A DNA stretch of 64,000 nt from Craterostigma plantagineum (Eukaryota; Streptophyta; Magnoliopsida; Lamiales; Linderniaceae). The DNA is taken from positions 19,717,501 to 19,781,500 of the forward strand of contig JAPQWV010000017.1 of the NCBI GenBank assembly GCA_027422505.1, in the 5' to 3' direction. Of the stretch, positions 12,030 to 23,142 are shown piece after piece. The position numbers were made by a program, and so were the translations under genes. The stretch's first letter is position 1. Every line of letters begins with the position of its first letter. Under the pieces are notes generated by a model that was given only the letters and a program-made list of their open reading frames with translations, was not told the origin of the DNA and searched no databases.

Positions 12030-13143
12030 CGTCATGTGTGGATACTTGACTCTGGTTGCTCTACACACATGACTGGAAGAAGAGAGCTATTGAGCAGCTA
12101 CACTCAATAATTCGGTGGAAATGTGCGCTTTGGAAACAATCACGCGGCTCCTATTTTGGGACATAGCGACCTCATTCATGACAACCTTACGATCACGGGG
12201 GTATCATATGTTGAGAGTCTTAGTCACAATCTCTTCAGCATTGGCCAATTCTGTGACAGACAACTAAAAGTTCAATTTCATGCTGAAGGTTGCGGTATTA
12301 CTGATGAGAGTGGTCGAGAGCTTCTAACTGGAACGAGAAAAACAAATCTTTATACCATCGATTTGAAAACTACTCGACTCACATCCAAACTGTGTCTCAT
12401 GACGAAGAACTCAATTCAACAAAGTGATCTTTGGCATCAAAGACTGTCCCATCTCAACATCAAAACATTGAATAGACTACACACTGACAAACTAGTGAGT
12501 GGATTACCAGCCTTGAAGTATCACAAGGAACATTTGTGCAGTGCATGTGAAATGGGGAAGATGGGGAGAGCATCACACAAGGCAAAACTCGTAGCTTCAA
12601 CGTCCCGACCATTAGACTACTGCACATGGATCTGTGTGGGCCTATGAGAGTACAAAGCATCAAAGGACGAAAATACGTTCTGGTAATAGTGGATGATTTT
12701 TCTAGATATACGTGGACAAGATACCTTAGGACGAAAGATGAGACGCCCGACTTGATCATAGACTTTGTGAGGAAAAAACTCAAGCGGCTCGTACAATGCT
12801 ACTACAATCCAAACTTCCTCATTTTCTCCGGGGCGAAGCAGTCAACACAGCCTGTTTCACTCAGAACAGAACTAGCATTCACAAAGGATTCGGAAAAACT
12901 CCATATGAGCTTATCAACAAAAGGATACCAAACATCAGATTTCTTCGAGTTTTTTGCTGCATATGCTTCGTCTTGAATGATAGAGAAGACCGAGGAAAAT
13001 TTGATCCAAAAGCAGTCGAAGGAGTTTTCATTGGATACTCCGCCGAGTCCAAGGCATACAGAGTTTACCTACCACAAAGGCGAATTGTCATGGAAAGTGC
13101 AAATGTTACATTCGATGAAGTGCCATCGCCTCTAGACAGATAA
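12030..13143 (+). pseudogene. Copia protease, pre-integrase zinc domain and deleted integrase
   Basis: Protease shows WILDSGCSTHMTG (aspartic DSG at 12048-12056), then a stop and frameshift near 12108. ORF 12123-12647 has the pre-integrase domain (LWHQRLSHLN, then CSACEMGK). ORF 12626-12976 starts the integrase core (MDLCGPMRVQSIKGRKYVLV, first catalytic Asp in IVDDFSR). It breaks off after DFVRKKLK near 12783 and continues in another frame as ARTMLLQSKLP (12789 on, to 13143). The stretch that normally carries the second Asp and the Glu is missing, about 90 residues by family layout. This copy therefore cannot make an active integrase. Confidence 0.85.
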
Positions 13144-13525
13144 GTCCAGAAACCGGACTCATAAAAATATTGACGAAAACTCAACATAGTATTCAACCCG
13201 AGAGAAGACCATCTACCTCTCAACCATTCAATGAGGACGAGCTGGACCTTCTGTTTGATCAGATATACTTATGCCCTCGTCCACAATTGGACCCTACTCA
13301 AAACAATGAGAGTAGAGATACACCAGAACCACCCGTACACAGTTCAACTGGCCCAAATGAGATGCCTTTGAGCAGCCAACCTCAAATCACCACGACTCAT
13401 CAATCCGGTCACAATGAAACATAGAGAATGCTCCATCGGATAATTTAGGTAATGAAGATCAAACCCCCATTGAAATCTCTAGTACCGACGAAGCTGAACC
13501 TAGTGAGGAACTTGACCATGAGGAA

Positions 13526-14260
13526 TTGAGCCAACCACTTCCTCACACAAGGAAATGGACTAGAGCTCACCCAATGTCTCAAATTATCGGCGATCCAAAT
13601 CAAGGAATAAGCACACGCTCCTCAACGATAAACGAGAATCTATATGCCTGCTTTCTAAGCCAAAGCGAACCAAGTAAGATTGAAGATGCATTAGCTGATC
13701 CATACTGGATACAAGCCATGCAGGAAGAAATCAATCAATTTGAGCGACTCCAAGTGTGGAGATTAGTCCCAAGACCACCAGGCAAAACAATTATAAGAAC
13801 CAAGTGGGTCTTCAAAAACAAAAGAGATGAAGATGGAATCGTATTCGGAACAAGGCCCGATTGGTGGCAAAAGGCTACAACCAACAAGAAGGAATTGACT
13901 ACGATGAAACCTTTGCTCCAGTCGCTCGAATTGAGGCCATCCGACTATTTCTTGCGTATGCTGCTCACAAAAACTTCACTGTTTACCAGATGGACGTCAA
14001 GACAGCCTTCCTCAATGGGGTACTGAAAGAAGAAGTCTACATGGCACAACCTGTAGGCTTCGTGAGCGAAACTCAACCTGACCATGTGTACTTTCTAGAG
14101 AAGGCACTATATGGACTAAAACAAGCCCCACGTGCTTGGTACGAGGCACTCTCAGATTTCTTGATTAAATCCGGGTTCACAAAAGGAAAGATCGACACCA
14201 CCCTCTTCATCAAAAGACATAAATCAGGAAACTCGTTCAAATATATGTTGATGATATTAT
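13526..14260 (+). pseudogene. Copia reverse transcriptase, frameshifted
   Basis: Ty1/copia reverse transcriptase. ORF 13526 gives WIQAMQEEINQFERLQVWRL and [14 protein letters not shown]. After a frameshift near 13855, ORF 13861 gives the palm ([45 protein letters not shown]). The catalytic YVDD (14244-14255) is in yet another frame, so a frameshift lies just before it. The frame then runs on into the RNase H ORF. Confidence 0.9.
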
Positions 14261-14282
14261 CTTTGGATCCCCAAATCCAAAA

Positions 14283-15191
14283 TTGTGCAAGGATTTTTGC
14301 GAGTTGATGAAGACAAGGTTCGAAATGAGCATGATGAGAGCACTCAACTTTTTTCTTGGACTTCAAGTTCAACAACTTTCAGAAGCCATCTTTATTAACC
14401 AATCAAAGTACATCCACGACATACTCAAGAAGTACAACTTGGATAATTCAACCACAAAGAACACCCCAATGTCCCCTTCCTGTAAGCTTGACTCAGACCC
14501 AGACGGAAAGTCGGTCAATCCAGCCACATATCGAGGAATCATCGGATCACTCATGTATCTCACGGCCAGTAGACCTGACATCGTTTTCGCCACATGCCTA
14601 TGCGCTCGTTTCCAAGCCAATCCAAAGGAGTCACACATGCTGGCGGTGAAGAGAATAATGAAGTATCTCAAAGGAACCCCAGCACTTGGACTGTGGTATC
14701 CTAAAAACTCAAATTTTCAATTACTTGGTTATACTGACGCGGATTTTGCAGGATGTAAGATGGACAGGAAAAGTACATCAGGAGGGCTGCAATTCTTAGG
14801 TGACAAACTAGTAAGTTGGTCATCTAAGAAGCAAAACTGTGTATCCACATTCACCGCCGAAGCGGAGTACGTCGCTGCGGCAAGTTGCTGCTCTCAAATT
14901 CTGTGGTTGCAAACGCAACTACAGGATTACGGGTTTGATTTCAATAATATTCCTATATATAGCGACTCAAAGAGCGCCATAGCCATTACCTGTAACCCTG
15001 TTCATCATTCTCGCACTAAGCACATAGATCTTAGGTACCACTTTATAAAAGACTACGTGGAGAAGGGCACAATTGCCATGTACTTCGTAAATACCGAGGT
15101 TCAGCTGGCTGACTTATTTACCAAGGCCTTGGATGAAACACGATTTCATTTCCTTGTATCTAAGTTAGGCATGCTGAATCGTGAACCTTAG
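14283..15191 (+). CDS. Copia RT connection and RNase H, open
   Basis: A 302-codon open frame holds the RT thumb/connection ([28 protein letters not shown]) and RNase H with its acidic residues in [16 protein letters not shown] and [10 protein letters not shown], plus the family end [13 protein letters not shown] and [11 protein letters not shown]. It removes RNA from RNA-DNA hybrids in reverse transcription. It is the best-kept part of pol, but it has no own start in the element's logic; it is the end of the polyprotein, cut off by upstream frameshifts. Confidence 0.85.
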   Translation: MCKDFCELMKTRFEMSMMRALNFFLGLQVQQLSEAIFINQSKYIHDILKKYNLDNSTTKNTPMSPSCKLDSDPDGKSVNPATYRGIIGSLMYLTASRPDIVFATCLCARFQANPKESHMLAVKRIMKYLKGTPALGLWYPKNSNFQLLGYTDADFAGCKMDRKSTSGGLQFLGDKLVSWSSKKQNCVSTFTAEAEYVAAASCCSQILWLQTQLQDYGFDFNNIPIYSDSKSAIAITCNPVHHSRTKHIDLRYHFIKDYVEKGTIAMYFVNTEVQLADLFTKALDETRFHFLVSKLGMLNREP

Positions 15192-15299
15192 GCGACATGT
15201 CTCACGACGTCTTTGTTAGTATATTTTTATCTGGTGTCTTAACTTATTCGTATAAAAAAAAATATGGGGAATGAAGGCGGAGCTTGATAATATATGCTT

Positions 15300-15412
15300 A
15301 GTTTGAGAGGGAGCTTCATTTTACGTATATGCTTAGTTTGAGGGGGAGTTCAGGACTTACTCTAATCTAGGGGAAGCCTACGAACGATATGCATAAGTTG
15401 AGGGGGAGTAGT
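15300..15412 (+). repeat. Three PPT-like repeats after pol
   Basis: GCTTAGTTTGAGAGGGAG, GCTTAGTTTGAGGGGGAG and GCATAAGTTGAGGGGGAG follow one another within 115 bp (purine cores at about 15305, 15340 and 15400). Repeated polypurine tracts after pol are a known Sirevirus trait. Confidence 0.75.
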
Positions 15413-15561
15413 GTTCTTCACAAACTAATTTTAAAAGTCTCATCCATTCTTCCAAATACGATAAACATTACAATAACTCAAACACACAAAACATCCTCAA
15501 AAAAAATCTCAAAAACACTCCAACAACGCAAATCATGAAAATAATATTACCTCACACAAAC

Positions 15562-15735
15562 TCAAAAACCAGTACGGCTTGTAAGTACCCAAAACAGAAC
15601 AGCCACCAAAACAACGACCAAACACATAAAGAACAAAATCTCGAGTACTAACATTTCCAGATTGCGATTAAAGCGACGCACTAACTCTGCGTGTTTCTTG
15701 TCCTCCTCCTGGTCTCGCTGTTGATTCCAGTTCAT
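15562..15735 (-). CDS. Small membrane-protein-like antisense ORF (57 aa)
   Basis: On the strand opposite to pol, an ATG at 15735 opens 57 codons. They give a charged N-terminal half (NQQRDQEEDKKHAELVRRFN) and one strongly hydrophobic helix (MLVLEILFFMCLVVVLVAVL), then a short tail. About 65 bases upstream on the same strand is a TATA-box-like CTATAAATA (15801-15809). I do not recognise the family. It may be a chance ORF, but a TATA, a short leader and a clean membrane segment together are suggestive. Confidence 0.35.
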   Translation of the reverse strand: MNWNQQRDQEEDKKHAELVRRFNRNLEMLVLEILFFMCLVVVLVAVLFWVLTSRTGF

Positions 15736-16077
15736 CTCTGTGACCTTGATTTGTTGGTATGAATGATTGATGGTATTACCGTGAGGTTCTAAATTGGGTC
15801 TATTTATAGGCAAGAATCGACTAACGAAACCATAAAGTCACGAAAACATAATTAATGACACAGACGGATTTTTGACTTAAGGGCTCTGCGCCGCGCACGA
15901 AAGCGATGCTTTCTTTGTCGATTATCAGATTCTGTCTCACAGAAATCGATCTAGGAAAACTCGGTGATTTGATATTAAAATTTTGGAGCCTAGTATCATA
16001 GATTAGTTGAACATTTTGATATCCTTGATATTCTTCAAAGCTAACTATACTTTCCAATTTCTCTGGGCAGACAACAA

Positions 16078-17275
16078 AATCGTCCGATCTTCTAAAATTG
16101 CCTGACTTAATGACATTTCCTGAAATCACCCGATTTATCAATTTGCCCGATTATCCTAAATTGTGCCATTCAGCCAAGTATTAATATCGGCGATTTTGCT
16201 ATTTTCTCGATTTCAAATCGGCCATTCCGCTACAGTACATCTTCTTAATATAAATTGTGAAATCGCGCGACTTCTCCAATCGCCCGATTTCTTAAGTAGC
16301 TTAACTATATAAATCGTCCGATTCTCAAATCCATTTGCAAGTCTAACTACATCTCGACGATTTCATATTTCGCCCGATTTCTTACTCCTTTGATTTTCTA
16401 CAGCACATTCCCTTCATATAAATAGTAAAATCGCCCGATTTCTCGTCAGTTTTCCCAACTTCACGCGATTCACCGTTTTTAAAAATCCACAAATTCGTGA
16501 ACAGACCTTGTCGATCGGACCCTCAAATCTCTCCATCTACGTCTTTCCGCAAATCCCTCCACAACAACGGTACGGGATTTCACTGGATTTACAAGTTTTC
16601 GCTCATTTCTTACTCGTTTTGCTTAGATTATTTCCATTTAGGGCTCAACAGTTATTCAGTCCCTACTCTGTAATTTATCGCTTCGAATCGATGAAAATCT
16701 CTCTTATATGTGTTCACTAAGTTGTTTTTAACACTTCTGATCTGTTTTGCGTAATTGTGCTTCAATTATTTCCGATTACATCTATCTTAGGGTCGATTCT
16801 GCGTTTCAAACTCAATTCGCCCGATTTTCCCCCTTTTCCGCTCTTCAACGTAAAATGTCTTTAATCGCCCGATTTCACATCCTATCACATGTATCTGATT
16901 GCGTTCAGATCGCCCGATTTGATTTAATCGCCCGATTTCTAGTTTTTCTCACAGCTGTCACAAAATCGTCCGAAAATTGACTTTTTCTCGGAATCGCCCG
17001 ATTCGATTTACAATCGCATGAATGCCCACTAATTTTAAATTGCCCGATTTGTCCTTAAAATTACAACTTCAGTTCTAATTGTCCGATTATTTACTAAATC
17101 TAAAATCGTTTGATTCCATCAACTGTGGACAATCACTAACCATCTAATCACCCGATTTGGCCTTCTCCTACAAGCGCCCGATTCTACCTTAACATACTAT
17201 CACTTCAAACTACCCGAATTGGACTTATGTGATTTGCCTTCACTTCTTTGTCTCGTGCCACCAAATCCCGCGATT
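16078..17275 (+). repeat. Second array of ATCGCCCGATTT-like motifs (leader of the extra ORF)
   Basis: About twenty-seven copies of the same motif as in the gag leader lie between pol and the extra ORF, again in one orientation and with irregular spacing. Exact AATCGCCCGATTT cores occur several times, for example around 16427-16441 and 16926-16939. No coding region is seen here; the short frames are not protein-like. Confidence 0.8.
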
Positions 17276-17448
17276 TCACACCAACGATACTCTCTAAGTC
17301 GAGTCACATTATCAAAGTCCCATATAACGTATATTTAACATTTGTTGACGACTTTGCTGACCTTACAATTTTTGATTTCTCAACATCGTGATCATTGGAC
17401 AGCTAATGTTTCTTTTTGACATTTTAATCCTTTCTAAGGTTGATCAAT

Positions 17449-19608
17449 ATGGTGCGAGAAATTGACGATGTCTACCCATCTAAAGACTGGGCTCAGCGAC
17501 TTCCCAATAACGTCCAGTTGGACTTTGATAACACCCAATGCCCTGATCCTATCATCATCAAAATCCTCCAAAACCACCCTCTAAAAAGTGCCTTTTGTAT
17601 AACCGAGCATGTCCCCGAGGTATATGTCCAACAATTTTGGGCCACGCTCCAAAGTCCAACCGACAACCCACAACCAACCCGTCTCTCCTCCTTCATTGAC
17701 CACACTACTGCCGTCGTTTCCCCAGCCATCATACGCTCCACATTAAACCTACCAACCTCACTCACTTATGACAAACATCCCACTTCCGAACAGTTGATTG
17801 CCGACTTCCTCTTCATGGGATACAAACCCAACGCCCAGAAATCCATCCATCTCCCCGACTTTTGCGCCAAAGACATACCTCGACCCTGGCGGACGCTGTT
17901 CTTAGTCGTCAACAAGTGCCTATCACCTAAGCACACGGGGTCATACCGCTGCAACTGACAAATCATGCTGATCTTCCATGGCATCGTCTTCAACAAAAAC
18001 TACGACGTCGCCCAATTAATATGGTATGACCTTGTTGATCAACTACAAAGACAAAAGTTCAGCTCCACAAGGGTTCTCCCATACATAAGATGGTTTCCTA
18101 TCCTGGTTCAACACTTCATCGACCTCAATCCTGAGATCGAACGCCGTCCCCAGGTCGAAGGCTATGAAATACCCAAGCTCGGCAAAATACAATCCACGAA
18201 GACCAAGTCGAAATTCGATGAAGAAGCCATGCTATTGGGAGAACACCTCCTTCATCTTCTAGACAAGACGGATCCCGTGCTACAAGGCTATCTGCGAGCA
18301 AACAACCTCGAAGATATCCCCACGGTTCAACAGAATCCAGTTGAACCTAACCCCGGGACTAGCCAATCCCACCAACCAAGTATAGGTCTAGGACGTCCGT
18401 CATCTCCAAAACGAAAACAAAAGAGAAAATCTAAATGGGATGACGAACGCAGCACGAAGGAACGGCGTACCAAACAAAACACTACCGTCCTCCTCCTTCC
18501 TCCAGTCCACAAATAGCCCGGACCGAGCCCATAAGTACAGGGGATGACTTTGTCCTCCCCAGAGTAGAAGTCGCGACATCGGGTCCAAACGCGCAAACCA
18601 CCCCACCTAGCCACTCAATCATCTCCTAACAGATGATTGCTTCATATACTCACGAGGAGCCACGTCAACCATCACCACCTCACTCGGAGGAGGTCGATGT
18701 TGTATTATGCAGTCCGCCGCCTCAGACTGCACCTTTATTGATCACAAGAGGTCTAGTGTCCGCACCCACCACAGATTTTCCCCTTTCTAGGACACAAACA
18801 CCAATTTCTGCACCGACAAATCTTAGTGATCTGTCCAGAACGCTCTTCGAAGTCTCTGTACTAGCTGCTTGTTCGGGACTGAGCGGAAGACCCACAGCAG
18901 TCAACAGCACAGCAGCTACTTACGTGGGCCATCGATCTGAGTCCGTCTCAGCATCGATGTCAACGATAGGCCTTAGTAGCTTCGGTTCTTCAAGTCCTGT
19001 GCAAGCAGGCGGCACATCAGTTCCTTCTACTGATGTTGTGACGGTGGACCGTCTTCGTGACTCCGCCTCGTTATCTTCCCCGTTCGTGACGGAGGCCACA
19101 CAATGTTCGCCTAGCTAAATTCGCCAAAGAACTCCAAGACTCCATAATGACCCAGGTGTACAACGCGATTGGGACATCTTCTCGAGACAAGGGCAAAGCC
19201 TCCGTCCCCGAACAAGCACCTTCTCAAGCCGATCCCTCTACTGCCCCTGACGACGGTCCATGGAATGTTCCTGTGACGGAACTAATTGATGTCGTCATCG
19301 CCAGACTCCGCACTGCAACGAAGCGCAGCGAATATGAAGCGGAGGTCCTTAGACGACTAGAGCTGCCGTTCACGTGCCGAGGTGAGGCTCAGACTTCGAC
19401 TCAGCCGCGTGACGACCCGAAGGGTGAGGGTCGTCCCGAGGGGGAGAAGCAGCCAGACCACCAAAACACCTACACCCTCACGAACAAAAAGATCTACCCG
19501 ACCTACTACCAAAACAACCCAATAAGCCACATCACCAGATACACACCATCTAAGAAACCCTCCAATATCTTCCTCATCTCCCACCAAGGAGCCCATCATA
19601 TCCCTTGA
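17449..19608 (+). pseudogene. Extra 3' ORF (env-position) of the Sirevirus, N-terminal part
   Basis: An ATG at 17449 opens a protein (MVREIDDVYPSKDWAQRLPN) with the blocks HPLKSAFCITEHVPEVYVQQ and FWATL and the block LIADFLFMGYKPNAQKSIHL. These are typical of the third ORF of plant Sirevirus-type elements. An in-frame TGA at 17956 interrupts it; the same frame goes on to 18516 (IRWFPILVQHFIDLNPEIE). Pro/Ser-rich low-complexity sequence then follows in other frames (18633-19118, 19147-19608). It lies where envelope-like genes are found, but I see neither a signal peptide nor a membrane anchor. The role is unknown. A related copy is at 51071-53855. Confidence 0.7.
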
Positions 19609-19675
19609 AGAGTTATACAATCCTCACACCACTGTTGAATAGTACATTTTCAACGAGGATTGGATAACAAAACCA

Positions 19676-20788
19676 ATGGACCCAGCCATGGCTAAGGGCT
19701 TAATGGAGAATGCCAGATACTTTCTGATGAAAGCCAACGTAAGCCTTGCCCTTATTGACGATGATGAGCTCGAGGAAGGTGAAGACTACGAAACCGCAAT
19801 TCCAGAACTCCCCGAGCTTCTCAAACACCATGTCGTTGATGAAGAATACCCTCCCCTGAAGTCGAAGATAAGAGAAGAGCTTAATCTGCCATGGGAGAAT
19901 GCCAAAGTGGTTGCTCCCTATCAAAAAGAAATACGACGGAGAATCTGGAGGAAAGAAGATAAGATTAAGAAGCTGGATGAGCTGGAACTCAGAGGACTAA
20001 CCCATCTTTCAAGACCAACTGCCGTTCGGTACCTGCTTTCTCTCCGTCGAGGACTTATGATGAATGGGAAAGGAGCTGATGTTGAGACTCTTCGAAGAGA
20101 AGAGAAGGAACGAGCCAGAATTAATGCAATCATCGGAGTACGACGAGCTCGACTCAACTTCTACGAATTTCCCACATACGGCGAGAAGATGGAACGATCG
20201 AAGAACTGACTGAAGGCGATCTCTCCTACTTAAGAGGTGAGGACATTGATCGGATGGTTGGAAGCTACAGGTTTCTTGGAACGCTTCAGAATCCAGACCT
20301 CAAGGTTGGATATGTCGCTCTTAAGCGATTTTTGATGCGCCAGATCAAGTTCAACGCGACCCATGACCTCCAAATGACAGTGGAAAGCAATATGAATAGG
20401 TTAAACCTCACAAAGCCGTCCTTCGAAGTTCCAGACACAAGTCTTGGCGAAGGACACATAATCAATGAAGATGATGATCCGTCAGTCGTTCAACTACAAG
20501 GGAGATAAAAGGCTAATGAAGACATCAGAGATTAACAAGTTCAGCAACGGTACACTTCGAATCATTCGAAACAAGCTTAGAAGTATTCTCGGGCAGCTAA
20601 AAGATGAGGAACACGAAATCCAAGTAAAGTGCATGAAGCTGATCGAGATCATTTATGAGAGAATATCATTTCGAAGAGTTTTGCGGTCGTATGAGCACAT
20701 CTTAGGACTTCGAAAGTCACCATACGTGCTAGCGAGCCCCAAGAGAGGGAAGACCCAGAAGACATCAGCAAGAGGACGAGGACACTAA
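19676..20788 (+). pseudogene. Extra 3' ORF of the Sirevirus, C-terminal part
   Basis: ORFs 19676-20209, 20254-20508 and 20465-20788 give one charged, helical protein interrupted by two frameshifts. Blocks in order: MDPAMAKGLMENARYFLMKA, KLDELELRGLTHL, LKRFLMRQIKFNATHDLQMT, NKFSNGTLRIIRNKLRSILG, FRRVLRSYEHILGLRKSPYV and a basic end. The stop lies only 8 bases before the 3' LTR, so the ORF runs into the polypurine tract. The copy at 51071-51796 has these blocks in a single open frame. Function unknown. Confidence 0.7.
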
Positions 20789-20796
20789 GGGAAGAT

Positions 20797-21100
20797 TGTT
20801 AGGAATTAATTATAGTGTCCTCTATTTATTTGTGTCTTGGGCTAAGATTTAAATATTAATAGGGTTGTAGTAGGTTGGGGAGACAACTTGTATTTGTAGA
20901 AGTTATGGTACTTGGGCTTTAATATACCAAAGAGCTGTGGTATATAAAGCCCATTTACCCTTGTTAGGGTTTACCAAAAGAAAATACATTGAAGTCGTTC
21001 TTGTTAAAACACACACACAAACATGCACTAAAGGTGCTCCATACGGTATTAATCTTTCTAATAATCTTTTGATCCTTGTTTGGTAACAAGTGGACCATCA
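20797..21100 (+). mobile_element. 3' LTR of the Sirevirus-like element
   Basis: TGTTAGGAATTAATTATAGT to GGACCATCA, preceded by the polypurine tract AAGGGAAGA and followed by the target duplication ATTAC (21101-21105). Confidence 0.93.
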
Positions 21101-21105
21101 ATTAC

Positions 21106-23018
21106 CCGCGACGTCGTGTCCATCGACATCGTGTCCATTACTCACGATGCCGTGTTTATTAAGCTCAATGAAATCCATTTTTTAAACCGTCCTTCTAAGT
21201 GTTATATTTCATGAAACTCGTAGATATTCAATGCTGTCCAGAACAATCAAGCAGTTGTCTATTTTGGCGGTGAAATCGTACACGAGTCAAACACCATTCG
21301 ATATAGTCTTCAACCCTTCGATCAATTTCTTGGTATGCTGTACGACATGACTTCCGTCGATAACACTTCTTTTTCTTTAACCGTTCTGATGAAGAACGAA
21401 TATTATCAACACTCTCTGTTGTATCAGAAGCTCCTACGAATATCTAATGATGCCGAGCTCGCATATTTCTTAGATCTCGATGCCTTGATTATATTGAGGT
21501 CTTTGTTGAGGCAAATGAGAACTTTCAGTTCGATCGCAAAGTAGATGCTCCCGACGAGTACACGAACCCCACGCCGACTTATTTGTTTCCTAACATTACA
21601 TCAGTTACTAAAGGGTTGACAAATATTTCGTTCGACGCCCCTCACGAAGATATACCTTCGAGTAGCCGTTGTGTTCCTACTAGTTCGACGGCTGCCCAAC
21701 CTGAGATCATCCACGAAACCGTGCAAAATAGTGACGTCAGCAACTCTGAAGCTGATGACGAGGGTGGTACACTAGTTGATCTTCCAGATCCCACAGAAGA
21801 CGATTCTGACAATAACGATGGACCAACTACTGATATGCCAATAGAACAGAATAGACTCGAGCATTGTAGCAGACGGTGCCGTTTAATACCACTTATCAAA
21901 TGGCTCCCCCAGAAGTTGACGAAACTGGTGGTGATTTTTACAATAGTGACGCTCCTGTATTTTTCATAGGTACGACTTTTAATAGCAAAGATCATTTGAA
22001 ATGTGTTGTTAACGATTATCATTTGAGGGTTGTTAGACGTGAGCACCACGTTACCAAAAGTAATAGAACCGCATGGAGCGTGACATGCAATCACAGTGAC
22101 GACTGTATTGGAGATTGCGAGCCGTCCTCAAACCGAGAAGTGGGTGTTTGGAAGGTGACGAGATACGAAGGACCTCACAAATGCTACACGCACGACTTGG
22201 TTAGCATGCATCGCAATGTTTCACGAAATGAAGTTGCGAGAATATTAATCGAAAAATGATGAACTACCCTCAGTATTTACCAAAGAACATGCAGCAACTC
22301 GTAAGGGATACTTTTGAGTTCGGCATCTCATACATTCAAGTGTGGCATGGACTCAAAAGAGCAAAAGAAAACATTTATGGTACTTGGCAAATTTCAATCT
22401 AAAAGCTTACTACTTTTATGAAACCTTTGCAACGTTACAGCCCCGGAACGATCGTGAAGTGGTGGCCATCTTCAAGATTTGTCCGGAGTAAAAATTTGGG
22501 GTATGTATTTTAGCCATTCGAACCTTGAATTGACGGCTTCAAGCATTGTCATAGAATGGTTTGTGTTGACGGTACGCACTTATATTCGACGTACAAGCAT
22601 AAAACGTTGATTGCATGTGCACTCGATGCGAATCAGAAAGTTTTTCCACTTGCTTTTGCCATTGTTACAGACGAAGGCACACATTCTTGGAGGTGTTTCT
22701 TGAACTTACTTAATATTCATGTATTGGAGCATCAAGCGGTATAGCTAATTTCAGATCGACATCCAGGTATTTTACTAAAACTAGATCAAGTGGTTCGTTT
22801 TTATTTTTTGTAACTTACGAACTGTAATGCAGGTTTACTTTCCGCAGTAGAAGAGCTTGAAGCTTATGGGTTAGCAACTGAAGTGCATCGTTACTGCTTA
22901 CGTTAAGTCGTATCAAATTTTAACAAGGAGTTCAAAGACAATGATCTAAATAAGGTTTTGCCACAGAGAAGGGATGACGCGGTGAAAAAGTTTGAACGGA
23001 TCATGGCACATATTAAGA
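21106..23018 (+). pseudogene. MULE transposase fragment, left arm
   Basis: Mutator-like transposase N-terminal half on the + strand, in many frames. 21335-21544 gives MLYDMTSVDNTSFSLTVLMK. 21876-22259 gives the zinc-finger-like DNA-binding part (FNSKDHLKCVVNDYHLRVVR, WSVTCNHSDDCIGDC). 22556-22744 gives the start of the DDE domain (MVCVDGTHLYSTYKHKTLIA, ALDANQKVFPLAFAIV), followed by LISDRHPG beyond a stop. The first two catalytic Asp are thus recognisable, but the third acidic residue and the C-terminal part are absent. Numerous stops make it non-functional. Confidence 0.85.
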
Positions 23019-23142
23019 ATCTGCGCGAAGAAGCCTACGGAAGTATTCAACACATCGATGGAAGCTGAAGTCGATTATTGCTTTAGGAGGCAATAAGCGA
23101 GCCCCTTTGAACACCATTAAGTGCCTCTGAATGTTTGTCATC
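23019..23142. other. Spacer (loop) between the MULE arms
   Basis: Sequence between the points where the two arms stop matching (after CATATTAAG on the left, before CATTAATATGCG on the right). It is continuous transposase sequence on each side, so the palindrome formed inside the transposase gene. Confidence 0.75.

Larger units (their letters stand above)
7503..21100 (+). mobile_element. Sirevirus-like Ty1/copia retrotransposon, 13.6 kb, TSD ATTAC
   Basis: LTRs of 305 and 304 bp (about 97% alike by eye) bound the element, and ATTAC flanks it on both sides (7498-7502 and 21101-21105). The complementary MULE arm shows the empty site. Order: LTR, tRNA-iMet primer site, long leader, gag with coiled coil, protease, truncated integrase, RT, RNase H, three PPT-like repeats, a second leader-like region, an extra 3' ORF and the 3' LTR. 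A large size, coiled-coil Gag, a third ORF and repeated PPTs after pol point to the Sirevirus (SIRE/Maximus) lineage. Frameshifts in gag and RT and a deletion in integrase make this copy non-autonomous. Confidence 0.92.

Noticed and set aside
17493..18606. Minus-strand ORFs in the Sirevirus extra ORF
   Set aside because: Shadow frames; the plus strand carries the family blocks.
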